Source: Diplodia intermedia
Lineage: Eukaryota > Ascomycota > Dothideomycetes > Botryosphaeriales > Botryosphaeriaceae
NCBI GenBank assembly: GCA_021495925.1
Contig: JAKEKT010000013.1
Coordinates: forward strand, 62,001 to 126,000
Reading direction: 5' to 3'
Length of the DNA: 64,000 nt
The translations under genes and the position numbers were made by a program. The notes beneath the pieces were generated by a model. The model was not told the DNA's origin. It made no database searches and saw only the letters and a program-made list of their open reading frames with translations. Positions within the stretch are counted from its first letter, which is position 1. The number at the start of each line of letters is the position of its first letter. Below, piece by piece: positions 1 through 10,733 of the stretch.

Positions 1-540
1 GCTCCGATATCCCGAGGGCTGATCGTCTGCTGAGCGCTTACGTGCTCTTAGTGATTTATACTTGCACCTCTACCGGCCAATAAGCACCCATTCTATATGC
101 ATGAGCTCTCCGCGATTTACACTAGCAACCATTTGACCAATAGGCGCCCGCCTAACATTGACAAATCTGCGCTCACTTAGCATTTGCATATTTTTTTTTA
201 GTAATTTACACTTACACCTATGTCAACGGATAAACCGACTTTCCACCACATTTTGCTAAACAGCTACCCATTCTCGGAAGATCAATACATAGCAGCTGTT
301 TTCTACAAACGACCGAGTTTCGCTAAGAGCCTTATGCGCGGATTTGATTGGCCAGTATCAGCAGATCAGCCAGCCACTCTTGGCTAATCAGTCAGTCTCG
401 ACCCATCCCGCGACATCAACCAACCACCTCTAGTTAGACTCGGCATCTCCGGACGCCTTGGCAGCGGATAGCCCCGCGCTGCCGCTGATCCCGCGCATCT
501 ACCCCGCTCTCGACCGGTCTCGGCGTCGTCGTCGACCGTT
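1..540. repeat. Upstream intergenic region with diverged direct repeats
   Basis: No gene is supported here. Three loosely similar stretches begin near 51, 113 and 203. Each has a core resembling RTRATTTAYACTWRCACC, and the first two continue into CCAATARGCRCCC. They look like an old, diverged tandem or dispersed repeat. No terminal repeats or coding capacity accompany them. Confidence 0.35.
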
Positions 541-655
541 TTGAGCTTTACAAACGACGCTTGTGAAGACGCCACACCCCAAAGCGGACCGCAGCTGAAC
601 AGTGAAAATCCCGCCCAGCTGAACTTTCCACGCGTCGACCAGTGCCCTTTCTCAT

Positions 656-664
656 GTATATATA
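656..664 (+). promoter_or_regulatory. TATA-like element of the DUF2235 gene
   Basis: An alternating TATATATAG stretch lies about 45 bp upstream of the ATG at 706, a normal position for a fungal core promoter element. The assignment rests on position and sequence only. Confidence 0.4.
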
Positions 665-705
665 GCTCCAAGGAGGTCGGTTTTATCCTCATCCACCCCG
701 CCGCA

Positions 706-2369
706 ATGGTTCGCACGTACGACAAAGACTTCTTCTCACGTCCCGCCCAGGCAGCCAAGCCTAAAAGGATTGTCATTTGCTGTGACGGCACGTGGCAGTC
801 AGCCACCTCGATTGATCCCAAAAAAGGGTGTCCCTCCAACGTTGCCCGCCTCAGTCGCGTTCTTGCCAAGGCTGGTTTGGACCGCGATGAGAATGAATGG
901 CAACAGCTGGTCTACTACGATGCAGGTGTTGGCACTGGTGATATCACTTCTGTAGAGGCCGCCAGACAAGGTACCACACTGATCCCCACGCTGGATTCCT
1001 CGGCTCCAATCTGACCATCACTCGTAGGTTCCCAGGGCCTTGGCCTACTCGAGAATGTGCTGGAGGCCTACAACTTTATCGCCACCAACTACAGTCCCGG
1101 AGACCATCTCTACTTCTTCGGATTCTCCAGGGGCGCTTACACAGTGCGAGCGGCTGCCGGTCTGGCGCAAGAGGTTGGCATCATCCAGGGCTACTTGATG
1201 CCTTACTTCCTCGAGCAGTATGGCAACTACATCCGGGCCGAGAATTTCTCCAAGCCATTCACGCAAACCGAGCTCTGGAAGAGTTTCACTTCCAAGAGCC
1301 CCGAGCCCCTCGTCGCCGCGGCAAAGGATATTGTAATCCAAATCATCGGTGTTTGGGATACGGTGGGTTCTCTCGGCGTGCCGGATCTCGGCCACTGGCT
1401 CAAGAAGGACAACTCGGGCTGGCGCAAGGCGTATCAGTTCTACAACACCGACCTCAGCCCAAGTAAGCCGTCACCTCACTGCTGCACACCCCAACCAACC
1501 TCGCTAACGACGCCCGACCACCAGACGTTTTGCACGCGTACCAAGCACTCGCTCTCGACGAACGCCGGACCCCGTTCTCGCCCTGTCTTTGGTGCGTCAA
1601 AGAAGGCAACAAAACGACCAAGCTCGTGCAGTGCTGGTTTCCGGGCGCCCACATCAACGTCGGCGGCGGCAACTCGGAGAACGCGGGGAACAAGAGCCCC
1701 GAAGGCGACCGCGAACAGCTGGCCAGCATCACGTACGCATGGATGCTCGACCGCATCCGGCCCAACCTGGCGCTGAACGACGTCGCCCTGGCAGCGCAGC
1801 TCGCCGACATCGAGGCCACGCTCAAGAGCCCGAAGAAAGCCGGCGAGGACGATGCTGCGAACGCGTGGGAGCGCAGCCAGGACTGGGTCTGGGGCAAGAT
1901 CGAGGACAGCTACACAACCATGTACAAGATCTTCGGCTCGCCCGCCGACCGGACGCCGCGCGAGTACCACGCCAAGGAGGCGGGCTACACGGTCGAGCGG
2001 GTGCATCCGACCGTCCATTTCCGGCAGCAGTACCACCGCGAGCTTCAGCAGCGCTCCGCGAACAAGTCTTCCGTCAAGATCTACGAGCCGGCTGCCATGC
2101 CTGGCTGGGAGCGCGTCATGGAGGAACACGGCTACGGCAAAGACCTGCAGCAGCGGAAAGGTTGGGTCTGGATCAAGTACAAGAAGGACGCCAAGGGGAA
2201 GAAGGTTCTGGACGAAAGCCAGAAGCCCGTGGTCGAGAGGAGCATGTGGGAGTTTGAGATTTGCGACCTGCCCGAGAGCAAGAGCGTCGAGCAGTGGCTG
2301 ATCAACCGATCGTGGAACGTGCAGGCCTACTACAGCGACGTGCAGAAGGGTTGGCAGCAGCAGACGTAG
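706..2369 (+). CDS. DUF2235 alpha/beta hydrolase-like protein
   Basis: I read three exons: 706-970, 1028-1462 and 1525-2369, giving 514 residues. Both introns (57 and 62 nt) have GT..AG ends, and splicing restores one frame. The N-terminal half carries the DUF2235 signature: an opening strand ending CCDGTW (about residues 24-29), a GVGTG loop, and the nucleophile elbow GFSRGAYT with Ser about 122. A later segment VWDTVGSLG fits the acid-loop region, and WFPGAHINVGGG supplies the expected conserved His. DUF2235 proteins resemble the catalytic domain of bacterial Tle1 phospholipases; fungal members are mostly uncharacterised, so the substrate is unknown. I see no signal peptide. It is convergent with the P450, with 72 bp between stop codons. 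The ATG at 706 fits family N-termini and follows a TATA element. Confidence 0.9.
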
Positions 2370-2441
2370 ACGTAATTCCATCAACAAATGAAAACACCAT
2401 CGTGCCAAGCACCCCCACCCCCACCACCACCGTCCCTCGTC

Positions 2442-4260
2442 TCACCCGCCCGCCACCCCCCTCCCCCTCCTCTCCACCACCACCCTCAACGGCGCATTCC
2501 CCAACGTAAACGCATCCACACCCCCCTCATTAAACGCCCTCACCCCCTGCCCCTCCGCCAACCCCACCTCAAACCGCCCCACCACCGCCGCCACCGCCCT
2601 CCTCATCTGCCCATACGCCAGCCTCTCCCCGGGACACCTGCCGGCGCCGCGCGAAAACGGTATAAACGGCACCTCATCATCCGCCTTCGCATCCCCGACC
2701 GCGTCCGCCTTGATACCGCGCTCCCACCTCTCCGGCCGCCACACCCCCGCGTCCGCCCCCCACCACCGCGGATCCCGATGCAATGCCCACGTCGGCACCG
2801 CGGCGACGACGCCCGCCGGGATGCGCGTGCCGTCGGGCAGCGCGAGCCCGGTGGGGGGCGTTTCGCGGCCCAGGCTGCCGCAGGCGGGGGGCTTGAGGCG
2901 GAGGGTTTCGTTGATGATGGCGTCGAGGTAGGCGGGGGCGGCGGCGCCGGTGTCGAGCTCGTCGAGCTCGGCGCGTAGTCGGTTGCACGCGGTCGGGTTG
3001 CAGGCTAGGTAGAACAGGGCGTTGGTGATGGCGGACGCGGTGGTGTCGCTGCCGGCGAGGATGAGGAGGCTGGAGGTGTTGTCGAGGGCGCGTTGGGTGA
3101 GGCGTTTGCGGGGGTCGGGGGAGGGGGCGTGGTGGCCGGCGAGGATGTGGCTGGCGATGTCGGTGGGGGGGCGGGCGGCGGTGGGGTCGAATGTCTGTTG
3201 TGTCGCGCGCGGGGGTTAGTTTGGTGGGTGGGGGATGTGTGGGGGAGAGGGGGTGGCGGACCCGTTGCTTCATGTGCATGGCTTCGTGGCACCATTGGAA
3301 AAACGCCGTGATTTCGCCCCCGGCGCCGGTTTGGCCGATCATGCGGAAGAGCCACGGGACGGGGCCGAGGACGCCGAGGGCTTTCATGGCGGAGTGGAGC
3401 GCTTTGAGCGATGTCGATCGCCCTTCTACCGAGACGGTGTCGACGCCGTTTTTGAGCATGCCGAAGTCGTGGTTGTAGGCTATGCGGCCCATGGCGTCGA
3501 ATGAGAAGAAATTGACCCACTCGGTCATGTCGATCGGGGTGCCTGCTCGCGCGTCGAGCGCCGCAATGAGTTCATCGACCGTTCGCTGGATGCGATGCTC
3601 GTAGTCGACGAGAGCTGATGCACAGATGTCAGGCGAGCTTGTCAACAGGGAGATGGCGTGGGCATCACCTTTGCTACTCAGGCCTCGGTCCAGAATCCTT
3701 CTTCTCCACGAATGAGTGGCCGGATCCTTTACGAGAAGCACGTGCTTGTCTTCCTCTTTCCCCGAGATATGGTCGTACCAGGGCCCTCTCCTGCATTGCG
3801 TCTTGGACCCATACAGGAGGGGAATCGCAGCCGGATTCAAAATCGAGATTTCGCGGGGTCCGACGCGGACGTAATCGCCGTACTGTTGATGCAACTTCTC
3901 GATTTCCGAAAACAGCCGGATGTTACTCCGAATCGAAGCATACACGCGGTAGAACGAGGTGAGTGCAGCCATTCGTGGCCCTGGGAAATGGCGAAGTGGT
4001 GAGAAGAAGAGGCGGTAGATGGCCATACTGCCGAAGAAACCGGAGAGGAAGCTGATTGCAAACAGTAGAACCTGCCGAATAGCTAGAAGAACGCCGGAAG
4101 TCGGTGCGAGAACTAAAAACAACAGGAGCAGACCCGAATTCCAGAGGCCCACAATGTACCATGCATGGTTGTCGAGTTTCAGGCGAAGAGTGGCTACATG
4201 CACCGATGACCCAAGAATCATCGACGTGAAAGGCATCGTGAGAGCACAGGCCGGGGCCAT
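2442..4260 (-). CDS. Cytochrome P450 monooxygenase
   Basis: Two exons, 4260-3262 and 3194-2442 on the minus strand, are joined by a 67-nt intron (3261-3195), giving about 583 residues. The N-terminus has two hydrophobic segments, then FPGPR, as expected of an ER-anchored microsomal fungal P450. Later landmarks are in the correct order: I-helix AGSDTT (about 380-385), ExxR as ETLR (429-432), the PERW-type segment, and heme loop FSRGAGRCPG with the thiolate Cys about 520. All catalytic landmarks are present, so it should be active. The protein is slightly long for the family because of the extended N-terminus; a start at a later Met is possible. The distal exon is extremely GC-rich. Substrate is unknown and no biosynthetic core gene lies next to it. 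A TATA-like motif lies roughly 70 bp upstream. Confidence 0.9.
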
Positions 4261-4951
4261 CGGCAATCCCGTGGTCGAGAACTGGAAGTGTGGATCGATT
4301 GAGCAGCGATGGGGTCGACGGACACGGCTATTTATACGTGGGTGAGCGGGTCAGGGTGGGGTGAGGTTTCTGCCTAGGAGCTGCGGGGAAGGATGCCGAT
4401 CCTGGTCGTTATCGCGCCCTAAATGACATGGGTGCCGTCCCTTCGAAGACTGAACCTTGAGGTTAGTTGTTGTTTTAGCAGCCCGCGTTCGGCTCGTATA
4501 CTTCAATGGAGACTACAATGCTGTGAAAATTTGAAACCGGAACATAAACGCAAGAGTATTGAGGATTTACAGCTCCATCCACTCGTCTGATAAGAGATGG
4601 CGCGTCGCGTCAGCAGACCCACTGTGGGGGAACGTAGAGAAGTAATTGGCGAATACAGCTCAAAGCGATTCAAGCTTCGGTAAGTAAGAGTCACAGCTTG
4701 AACCGCCGCAGCCACTACGAAGTCTCGCAGAAGAACCTCGGCGACGACGTGGTGTTGATGGTGGTGGTTGTGGTTCTGAAGTGTGGGCAGGAGTCACGGT
4801 CAAGGGTGTCTGCAACACCGGATTAGGATCACCTGTATTAACCATGAATTCCCCTCGCATTCGAGTTACATTCTATCTTGATGCTTTCCACGAGCGAAGG
4901 CTTCTCTTCCAAAGACCATGGAACCATATCCACTATCCACTCTACCAAACC
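4261..4951. other. Intergenic region, P450 promoter side
   Basis: This holds the P450 promoter and the 3' flank of the F-box gene. Short open frames exist on both strands but show no family resemblance, and I assign none. Confidence 0.5.
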
Positions 4952-6577
4952 CTACCGGTGTTGGTATCCTCGAAGAGCGGGCATAACGTCTGTTCTTTTC
5001 AAGATATAGCGGTATATCCCAGACGTATAGCCGGCATACTCCTCGCCATGCTCTGGGGCATGTGTAGCGACCACATTCCGATGTGCGGCCCTATGCAACA
5101 CCAAAGAATTAAGGCCACCGATATCCCTATCCGAAATAATTCGTGGTGGTGTGTCGAAGATTTCTCGAGGGAGGCCCCTCGCCTGAGAACAGCCCCGAAA
5201 CTCAAGATGATGCATAGCACGAAGATCAATCAGCCTCATCCCCCGATAAACGTCCGGCCATGAGCTGTGCTCGTCCAACAGAGTGCATGAAACCAGAGAC
5301 AGGGTCTCCAAGTTCGGAACGAGGGAAAGCATGCTGAGAATCGACTCTTTTCGAAACTGGAATTTCTCCAGACGTAAGAGGCGAAGCGTTGGCAACCACG
5401 CGCAAACATTGATTTCCAGAAGCATGTCGAAACGTTGGTTTGTCCTACCGCAAGATATGAGGTCGAGTTCAAAAAGATGGGTAAGGCTCTTAGATTTGCC
5501 GAGAAGCCTTTCCAGGGCGGCGACGTATTCGGGAAACAGTTCCTGATCCATTCTAATGCGCAGATGGAGAGAAAGATGGGTGAGGCTCTTGGAATTGCCG
5601 AGAAGCCTTTCCAGGTCGGTGACGCATTCGCAAATGCAGTCATGTTCCCGAGTCATGCTGAAGCAGAAATGCTTCAAACTGGTGAATGCGGACTCCATAA
5701 GAGTTTGGTTCTCGGCACCATCGGGTAAAGATGTAACTTGAGCCCGGCTTTCGTCCATTGGCTTCCAAATGCGGTCAAGATCGTGCAGTCCCCAAGCGCT
5801 GTTTAAGTAGAGCTCTAGTGATGTTAGACTGTTGCTCAAAGCATTGCGTTTGCCTAGCGCTCGTAGGAAGAACGCTACATGGGCAATTTCTTCTCGAATC
5901 TCTTTACTTATGTCCACCCCAACTGGTCTATCGTCGTCTTCAAACATCACCTCGGCCTTTTGCAGATTGGGCAGCCGTGAAAGCGCTTCCTCAAACCGGG
6001 TACAAGCATGTTGTAATCTTATGACTGGTCGATTTCGAGGCGATGCTGTGAGCGCACTTTCAGATTCGCCGGGGCCCGGAGCGCTCAGGCACTCGTAGAA
6101 ACAATGTTCATTCCGCTGGTCCTGGTAATCTTGATGGATCGCCCAGAGTTGATCATGATCTGTATCTACAGTGAGCCTTAATGATCCACGGGGAAGCCAT
6201 GGATTGCTACGGTACAGCTTACTCGGGTATCGCACTTGATACATGTCACGCCAATATTCAAAGCTGCGATCCTCCATTCTCGGTTGCTGCGAGAGGACAA
6301 GCGTTTTGAGGGCGTGGGCGGCCCAGCTGCTTTCCGCTAGAGCAGCGATATGCTCCAAGGCTTCGGGATAGATGATCTCAAATTCGAACTCCTTGAAAAG
6401 GTGTCGCGCGGCCTCCTTCGCAAGCCAGCTAGAGCACAATCTGACTTGTTTCCGCGTCTGAAAATCCAGCTTCTCAACAATGAGAGCCATCACGTCGGCT
6501 GGAAGCTGGACCGCGGTAGACGTTGCGTCGCACACGGTCGGCATCGACTGGATTTGGGGACGGAGTTGAGCAGCCAT
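4952..6577 (-). CDS. F-box protein with leucine-rich C-terminal region
   Basis: A single open frame gives 541 residues from the ATG at 6577. The frame extends upstream without another good start, and this Met is followed closely by the F-box-like region. That region (about residues 20-65) reads LPADVMALIVEKLDFQTRKQ, then CSSWLAKEAARHLF, the usual fungal pattern. The rest is rich in spaced leucines and LxxLxL runs, suggesting irregular LRR-type repeats. Two adjacent units around residues 320-370, each containing LERLLGxSKSLTHL, are nearly identical and arise from a 99-bp tandem duplication. Members of this group usually bind Skp1 and select substrates for SCF ubiquitin ligases; the target here is unknown. 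It is divergent from the HAD gene, with about 500 bp between the two starts. Confidence 0.75.
   Translation of the reverse strand: MAAQLRPQIQSMPTVCDATSTAVQLPADVMALIVEKLDFQTRKQVRLCSSWLAKEAARHLFKEFEFEIIYPEALEHIAALAESSWAAHALKTLVLSQQPRMEDRSFEYWRDMYQVRYPSKLYRSNPWLPRGSLRLTVDTDHDQLWAIHQDYQDQRNEHCFYECLSAPGPGESESALTASPRNRPVIRLQHACTRFEEALSRLPNLQKAEVMFEDDDRPVGVDISKEIREEIAHVAFFLRALGKRNALSNSLTSLELYLNSAWGLHDLDRIWKPMDESRAQVTSLPDGAENQTLMESAFTSLKHFCFSMTREHDCICECVTDLERLLGNSKSLTHLSLHLRIRMDQELFPEYVAALERLLGKSKSLTHLFELDLISCGRTNQRFDMLLEINVCAWLPTLRLLRLEKFQFRKESILSMLSLVPNLETLSLVSCTLLDEHSSWPDVYRGMRLIDLRAMHHLEFRGCSQARGLPREIFDTPPRIISDRDIGGLNSLVLHRAAHRNVVATHAPEHGEEYAGYTSGIYRYILKRTDVMPALRGYQHR
5471..5630. repeat. 99-bp-period duplication inside the F-box/LRR gene
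   Basis: About 60 bp at 5471-5531 recur at 5570-5630 with only a few differences. The period is 99 bp (33 codons), which keeps the frame and adds one leucine-rich unit to the protein. Confidence 0.8.
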
Positions 6578-7075
6578 GTCGGCTAGACGATGAACACGTT
6601 GATGGTGCGCGAGAGGACAGGCGAAGCGGCGTTGAGGTGTATGGAGCTGATGGGAGCGAAATGAAAAGTGGTGATCTGTCGGTGCGGGGTCGACTTGAGT
6701 TCCCGACGCGTTGGTCTGGCAACTATCGTGATCAACATCTCCATTTGTCGTGCCGCGTCTACGATCGCAACTCTCCGCGGCCATTCGACCGCTGAACCCC
6801 GTGGTTGTTGCTCGCGCGGTACAGAGCCGGGGGCTTGATGAGCATGGAACCGGCCATGCCGCTGACTCTGGCTCTGCGAGCTATAGGCAACTAGCTTGTT
6901 TAGCGCATCCTTCAAGACGCACGTCTACCGACCAATCACCACGTCGTAAGAAGGCGTCATACCTAACTGCATACGTGTCCAGCTGATTGCTTACCTCAAC
7001 CTCCCCAGTCCGTCCACAACCCCTTCGCCAGCCGAACACCCCCACACCCCCGATCCGTCGCGGTAGAAAAAGAAA
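6578..7075. promoter_or_regulatory. Divergent promoter region, F-box gene / HAD gene
   Basis: This non-coding interval separates the divergent starts at 6577 and 7076. Short frames run through it but none is convincing. Specific elements were not identified. Confidence 0.4.
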
Positions 7076-7840
7076 ATGGTCTCCCTCGTCGCCTTCGACC
7101 TCGACGGCACGCTCGCCGAGAGCAAACAACCGCTCCAAGACAGCATGGGCTTAGCGCTCGCCTCGCTCCTCTCCGTCGCCCACGTCGCCGTCATCTCGGG
7201 CGGCGACTGGGCGCAGTTCGAGAAGCAAGTGGCGTCGCGGCTCCCAGCGTCCGCCGACCTCTCCAAGCTCTGGCTGCTGCCGACGACAGGCACCAAGCTG
7301 TACACCCACGACGGCAGCGCGTGGCGGGCGGTCTACGCCGAGCTCTTCGGCGACGAGCAGCGCGCCGCCATCGTCGCCGCGTTCGAGCAGTCGCTCGAGG
7401 CGACAGGTTTCAAACCCGAGCAGACGTGGGGCCCGCGCATCGAGGACCGCGGCAGCCAGATCACGTTTTCCGCCCTCGGCCAGCAGGCGCCGGTGCGCGC
7501 GAAGGAGGCGTGGGACCCGGACTTCGCCAAGCGCCGCGTCATCCAGGAGGACTTGCGCGAGCGGCTGCCGGGTCTGTCGATCAATATGGGCGGCGCGACG
7601 AGCATCGACGTCACGCGCGAGGGCGTCGACAAGGCGTACGGCTTGAAGAAGCTGCGCGACGCCAGCGGCGTGCCGCTCGAGCGGATGATGTTTATCGGCG
7701 ATGCTATTTTTCCTGGCGGCAATGATTATCCCGCCAAGGAGCTGGGGTTGGAGACGGTGCGCGTTAGGGATCCGGATGGCACGCTTGCTGCTATCGCGGC
7801 GATTGTGGCTTGTCTTAAGGTGGCTAAGAGCGTCTCTTGA
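7076..7840 (+). CDS. HAD-IIB family phosphatase, phosphomannomutase-like fold
   Basis: This is an intronless 254-residue gene. Motif I is FDLDGT with the nucleophile Asp8 and acid/base Asp10. Motif II is the Ser in ISGG (about 41). A Lys at about 186 fits motif III, and motif IV is GDAIFPGGND with Asp209 and Asp217. The PGGND loop and the overall layout match HAD-IIB hydrolases and the eukaryotic phosphomannomutase fold. The N-terminal ESKQPL and the VRDPDGT ending resemble bacterial stand-alone HAD-IIB phosphatases more than Sec53/PMM, as I recall those families. The likely reaction is hydrolysis of a sugar phosphate or similar small phosphate ester in the cytosol; the substrate cannot be read from sequence. 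The lack of introns and bacterial-like motifs make old horizontal transfer possible but unproven. Confidence 0.85.
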   Translation: MVSLVAFDLDGTLAESKQPLQDSMGLALASLLSVAHVAVISGGDWAQFEKQVASRLPASADLSKLWLLPTTGTKLYTHDGSAWRAVYAELFGDEQRAAIVAAFEQSLEATGFKPEQTWGPRIEDRGSQITFSALGQQAPVRAKEAWDPDFAKRRVIQEDLRERLPGLSINMGGATSIDVTREGVDKAYGLKKLRDASGVPLERMMFIGDAIFPGGNDYPAKELGLETVRVRDPDGTLAAIAAIVACLKVAKSVS

Positions 7841-8965
7841 GTTGCGGGCGGCAGGGATAGGGAGCATGGAGAGAATAAGGAGCTATGCGAGGCTGGGGTG
7901 ACAAGCATTGTTTTATATTTCAATAACGGTGCTTCATGTTTAGCAAGTAGATCCATGGGATCTGGTGTTTGGGGATACATTGAAATGCAAAACCCACAAG
8001 CATTGGCAAAGGAAGAGCATCGCGCAACTTGCCGCTGTTAGTGTTCATCTTAAATAGCGTATGCATCAAGCGGGAAAGCTTCGTTGCGAAGGCGGCCAAG
8101 ACACAGAGGCGTTGTTGTGACGAACCAACGCAGTCTCTGGTGAGGACAGGCTCTATATCGGCGGTTACGTCTCTCTGGATTGTTGGGGAGCGGAGCGGGG
8201 AAGTATCGTGTAGATGGAAGTCAGACAAGCTAGGCCTGATTAGGTACAGGTGGTTACGGTCTCTGGGAACACACGTATTACGCAGCGTCACTGTGCGACT
8301 CCATCGCGTACTTAGACGGCAAAGCTTTACTAACATTGGTAATATACCTACAAGGGTCTCGCTTTGACTTTGCATCACGATTCGATGATTCATTAAGGTG
8401 TGAGTCACTTTTCTGTCCACCTGCTCCCAGTCAAGCAGTAGAGGGTTGACAGGCGCAGAGGCTGAAGCGGTCCCTCCGTTCCATCAGAGTATGTGCTGGA
8501 CAACTACCACCTACACCGGCATGTCAGCAATTGCGCAAGGTGACAGGTCTACGTCAGCGCCTATGGCGAATAAGTCAAGACACGCGTATGCGCCAAGAAG
8601 ACGACAGAGAATGGAAGGGCATCACTGGCGAAGGGCTAAAGTCAGCAGTGTCTCTTCCCATGGTTGTTCCTCTATGTTGTTTCCGTCCATCTATGCGATC
8701 CATGGTTGGCAGAGCAGCTGACGTGATCCCCCTCCTCCACCTCCGGACCTCTCCGGCAACAAGGAGCGGTTCAGTCAGCCCCCGCACGTCCTTTCTGGCT
8801 GAACGTTTGACGACCGCTTACGTTGGCTGTCGAGCAGGATAATGATATCAGCCCAAGGAATCGATCGTCAGAGCGGGGTAGGCTTGGAGATCATATGGCA
8901 ACAAGATAGAAAGGTGCCTCCAGCTGGAGTTATCCATTCCAACTCCACATAAAAAGACCTACACA
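7841..8965. other. Intergenic region without a supported gene
   Basis: About 1.1 kb. Several open frames of 60-166 codons exist on both strands, but none shows a recognisable domain, start context or splice structure. The last 50 bp carry an A-rich TATA-like stretch (about 8949-8955) just ahead of the amidohydrolase start. Confidence 0.5.
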
Positions 8966-10442
8966 ATGACCGACACCAACACTTCAATCATCATCAAGCA
9001 TGGCACCTTCATCACCATGGACCCCGCCCTGGGAGTCCTCCGCGACTGCGACATCCTAATCGAAGGCAACACCATCACCAAGATCGCGCCCAACATCACC
9101 ACCGACGCCGCGTCCACCCCCCGCACCATCGACGCAACCAACAGCCTCGTCTCGCCCGGCTACATCGACGGCCACCACCACCTCTGGCAGCAACTGCTGC
9201 GGTCCGTCGGCAGCGACTGGTCGCTCGCAGACTACGTCGTCGCCACGCGCACCTGCATCGGCAGCCTGTACACGCCCGCCGACGTTTACACGGCCACCTA
9301 CGCCGGCGCCGTCGACCTGCCGCACCACGGCGTCACCACCGTCGTCGACCACTGCCACGCCGTCAACACTTCCGCGCACGCCGACGCCGCCGTCGCCGCG
9401 CTCGCCGCCTCGCGCATCCGCGCCGCCTTCTGCTAGGTACGGCCTCTACGCCAACCCGCCGCTTCCCGGCTCGTCCTCGTCCTCGTCCTCCTCCTCCACC
9501 GCCGACCCCGCCGCCTTCACCCCCGCCGCCCGCCGCGCCGACCTCGCCCGCGTCCGCGCCCGGCACTTCCCGGACAACAACGCGTGGGCCGACCGCCTCC
9601 TCGTCCTCGGCCTCGCCGCCAACGAGCCCGAAACCGCGGGCGCCGCCGGCGTCGCGGACGAAATCGCGTACGCGCGCCGTCTGCGGCTGCCACTGATCAC
9701 GGCGCACGTCGCCATCGGGCACTACGACACGGGGGCTTTGCGCGTGGTGCAGGCGCTCGCAGAAGAGCGAGCGCTGGGCAGCGACCTGCTGTTCGCGCAC
9801 GGGGCGGCGTGGACGGATGGCGAGTGCGCGGCGCTGGTGCGCGCGGGGTGCGGCGTCGTTGCCACCCCGGAGACGGAGTTGGCGATGGGCATGGGGCATC
9901 CGGTGGCGTTTCGGATGGTGGATGGGTGGGGGGAGCGGGCCAGGGTCGGCTTGGGCGTCGATGTGACGTGTGCCGTGAGTAACGATGTTGTGGCCCAGGC
10001 GAGGCTGTTGCTGCAGGCGCAGTGGGCGAGGGATAATGAGGCGGTTGCGGGCAGGGGGAGGGGCCCGCCGCTTGTGTGTCCGAGGAAGGCGGCGGATGTG
10101 TTGAGGTTGGCGACGCAGGGCGGCGCGGATGCGTTGGGGATTGGGGGGTTGGTCGGGAGCTTGACTGTCGGGAAGAGGGCGGATGTCGTGGTCACGGCGT
10201 GTGAGGATGTGGAGATGGTGCCCGTGGTGGATCCCGTGGCCATGTTGGTGTGCAATTCGAATTCGTCGCATATACGGACGGTGTTGGTGGATGGAAGGGT
10301 GGTCAAGGATGGGGGGAAGGTGTTGGATGTTGATTGGGAGAGGTTGAGGGAGGATGTGAGGGAGAGGTCGGAGAGGCTGATCAAAGCGAGTAAGACGATT
10401 GTGCCCGAGGTTGATGAAGGGTATTTTGAAGGAGGAGGATGA
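8966..10442 (+). pseudogene. Amidohydrolase (COG0402/SsnA type), frameshifted
   Basis: The reading frame begins at the ATG at 8966 and shows an amidohydrolase start: beta-sandwich lead, GYIDGHHHLWQ metal-binding motif, then DHCHAVNTSAHADAAV. It meets a stop at 9434-9436. The family alignment resumes at once in another frame (YGLYANP...) and continues to the stop ending at 10442, including FAHG, the ETELAMGMGHP segment, the GVDVTC metal Asp region and the C-terminal sandwich. The only lesion I see is 4 extra bases within TAGGTA (9434-9439); without them the product would be about 490 residues. Such enzymes hydrolyse ring or amide C-N bonds of cytosolic substrates such as deaminated purines or triazines. 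A serine-codon run near 9471-9500 is an extra insertion. A spliced explanation is unlikely because coding similarity runs up to both sides of the break. Confidence 0.8.
9434..9439. other. TAGGTA: 4-bp insertion, possible transposon footprint
   Basis: Between the TGC codon (9431-9433) and the expected TAC GGC there are four additional bases, giving TA-GG-TA. This form equals a duplicated TA target with two extra bases, as left by excision of some Tc1/mariner/pogo-class elements. It truncates the amidohydrolase. Confidence 0.5.
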
Positions 10443-10733
10443 TTTCGACGGGATTATAAGGAAGCTAAGTGAGGCCTTGGGGGCAGGAAAGGGGGAACTT
10501 TAGTCTCCCGCTTCGATGAGTAGATTTTTTACGACCTTGATAGTCTACGACCTATTAATTTGATTGTTCAACGCCTTGGACGATAGAATAGCGAATGTTT
10601 GGGGTCTCGATATGTTTAGTTACTGTCATAGTATCTTATTATTAACCACCTTTTATGCGGCAAAGACAAGACCTATAATTACTATGTTGAAATAAGGCAG
10701 TACTAAAACTTTAAGAATGCAACCGAACACTAG
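10443..10733. other. AT-rich interval between two pseudogenes
   Basis: This is clearly more AT-rich than the flanking coding sequence on its left and continuous in character with the RIP-damaged end of the HET gene. No gene was found. Confidence 0.5.

Noticed and set aside
9437..9445. GTACGG after the amidohydrolase stop as a splice donor, or TTCTGCTAG as an acceptor
   Set aside because: As donor, the stop already precedes it. As acceptor, the intron would remove sequence that still matches the family directly up to the break.
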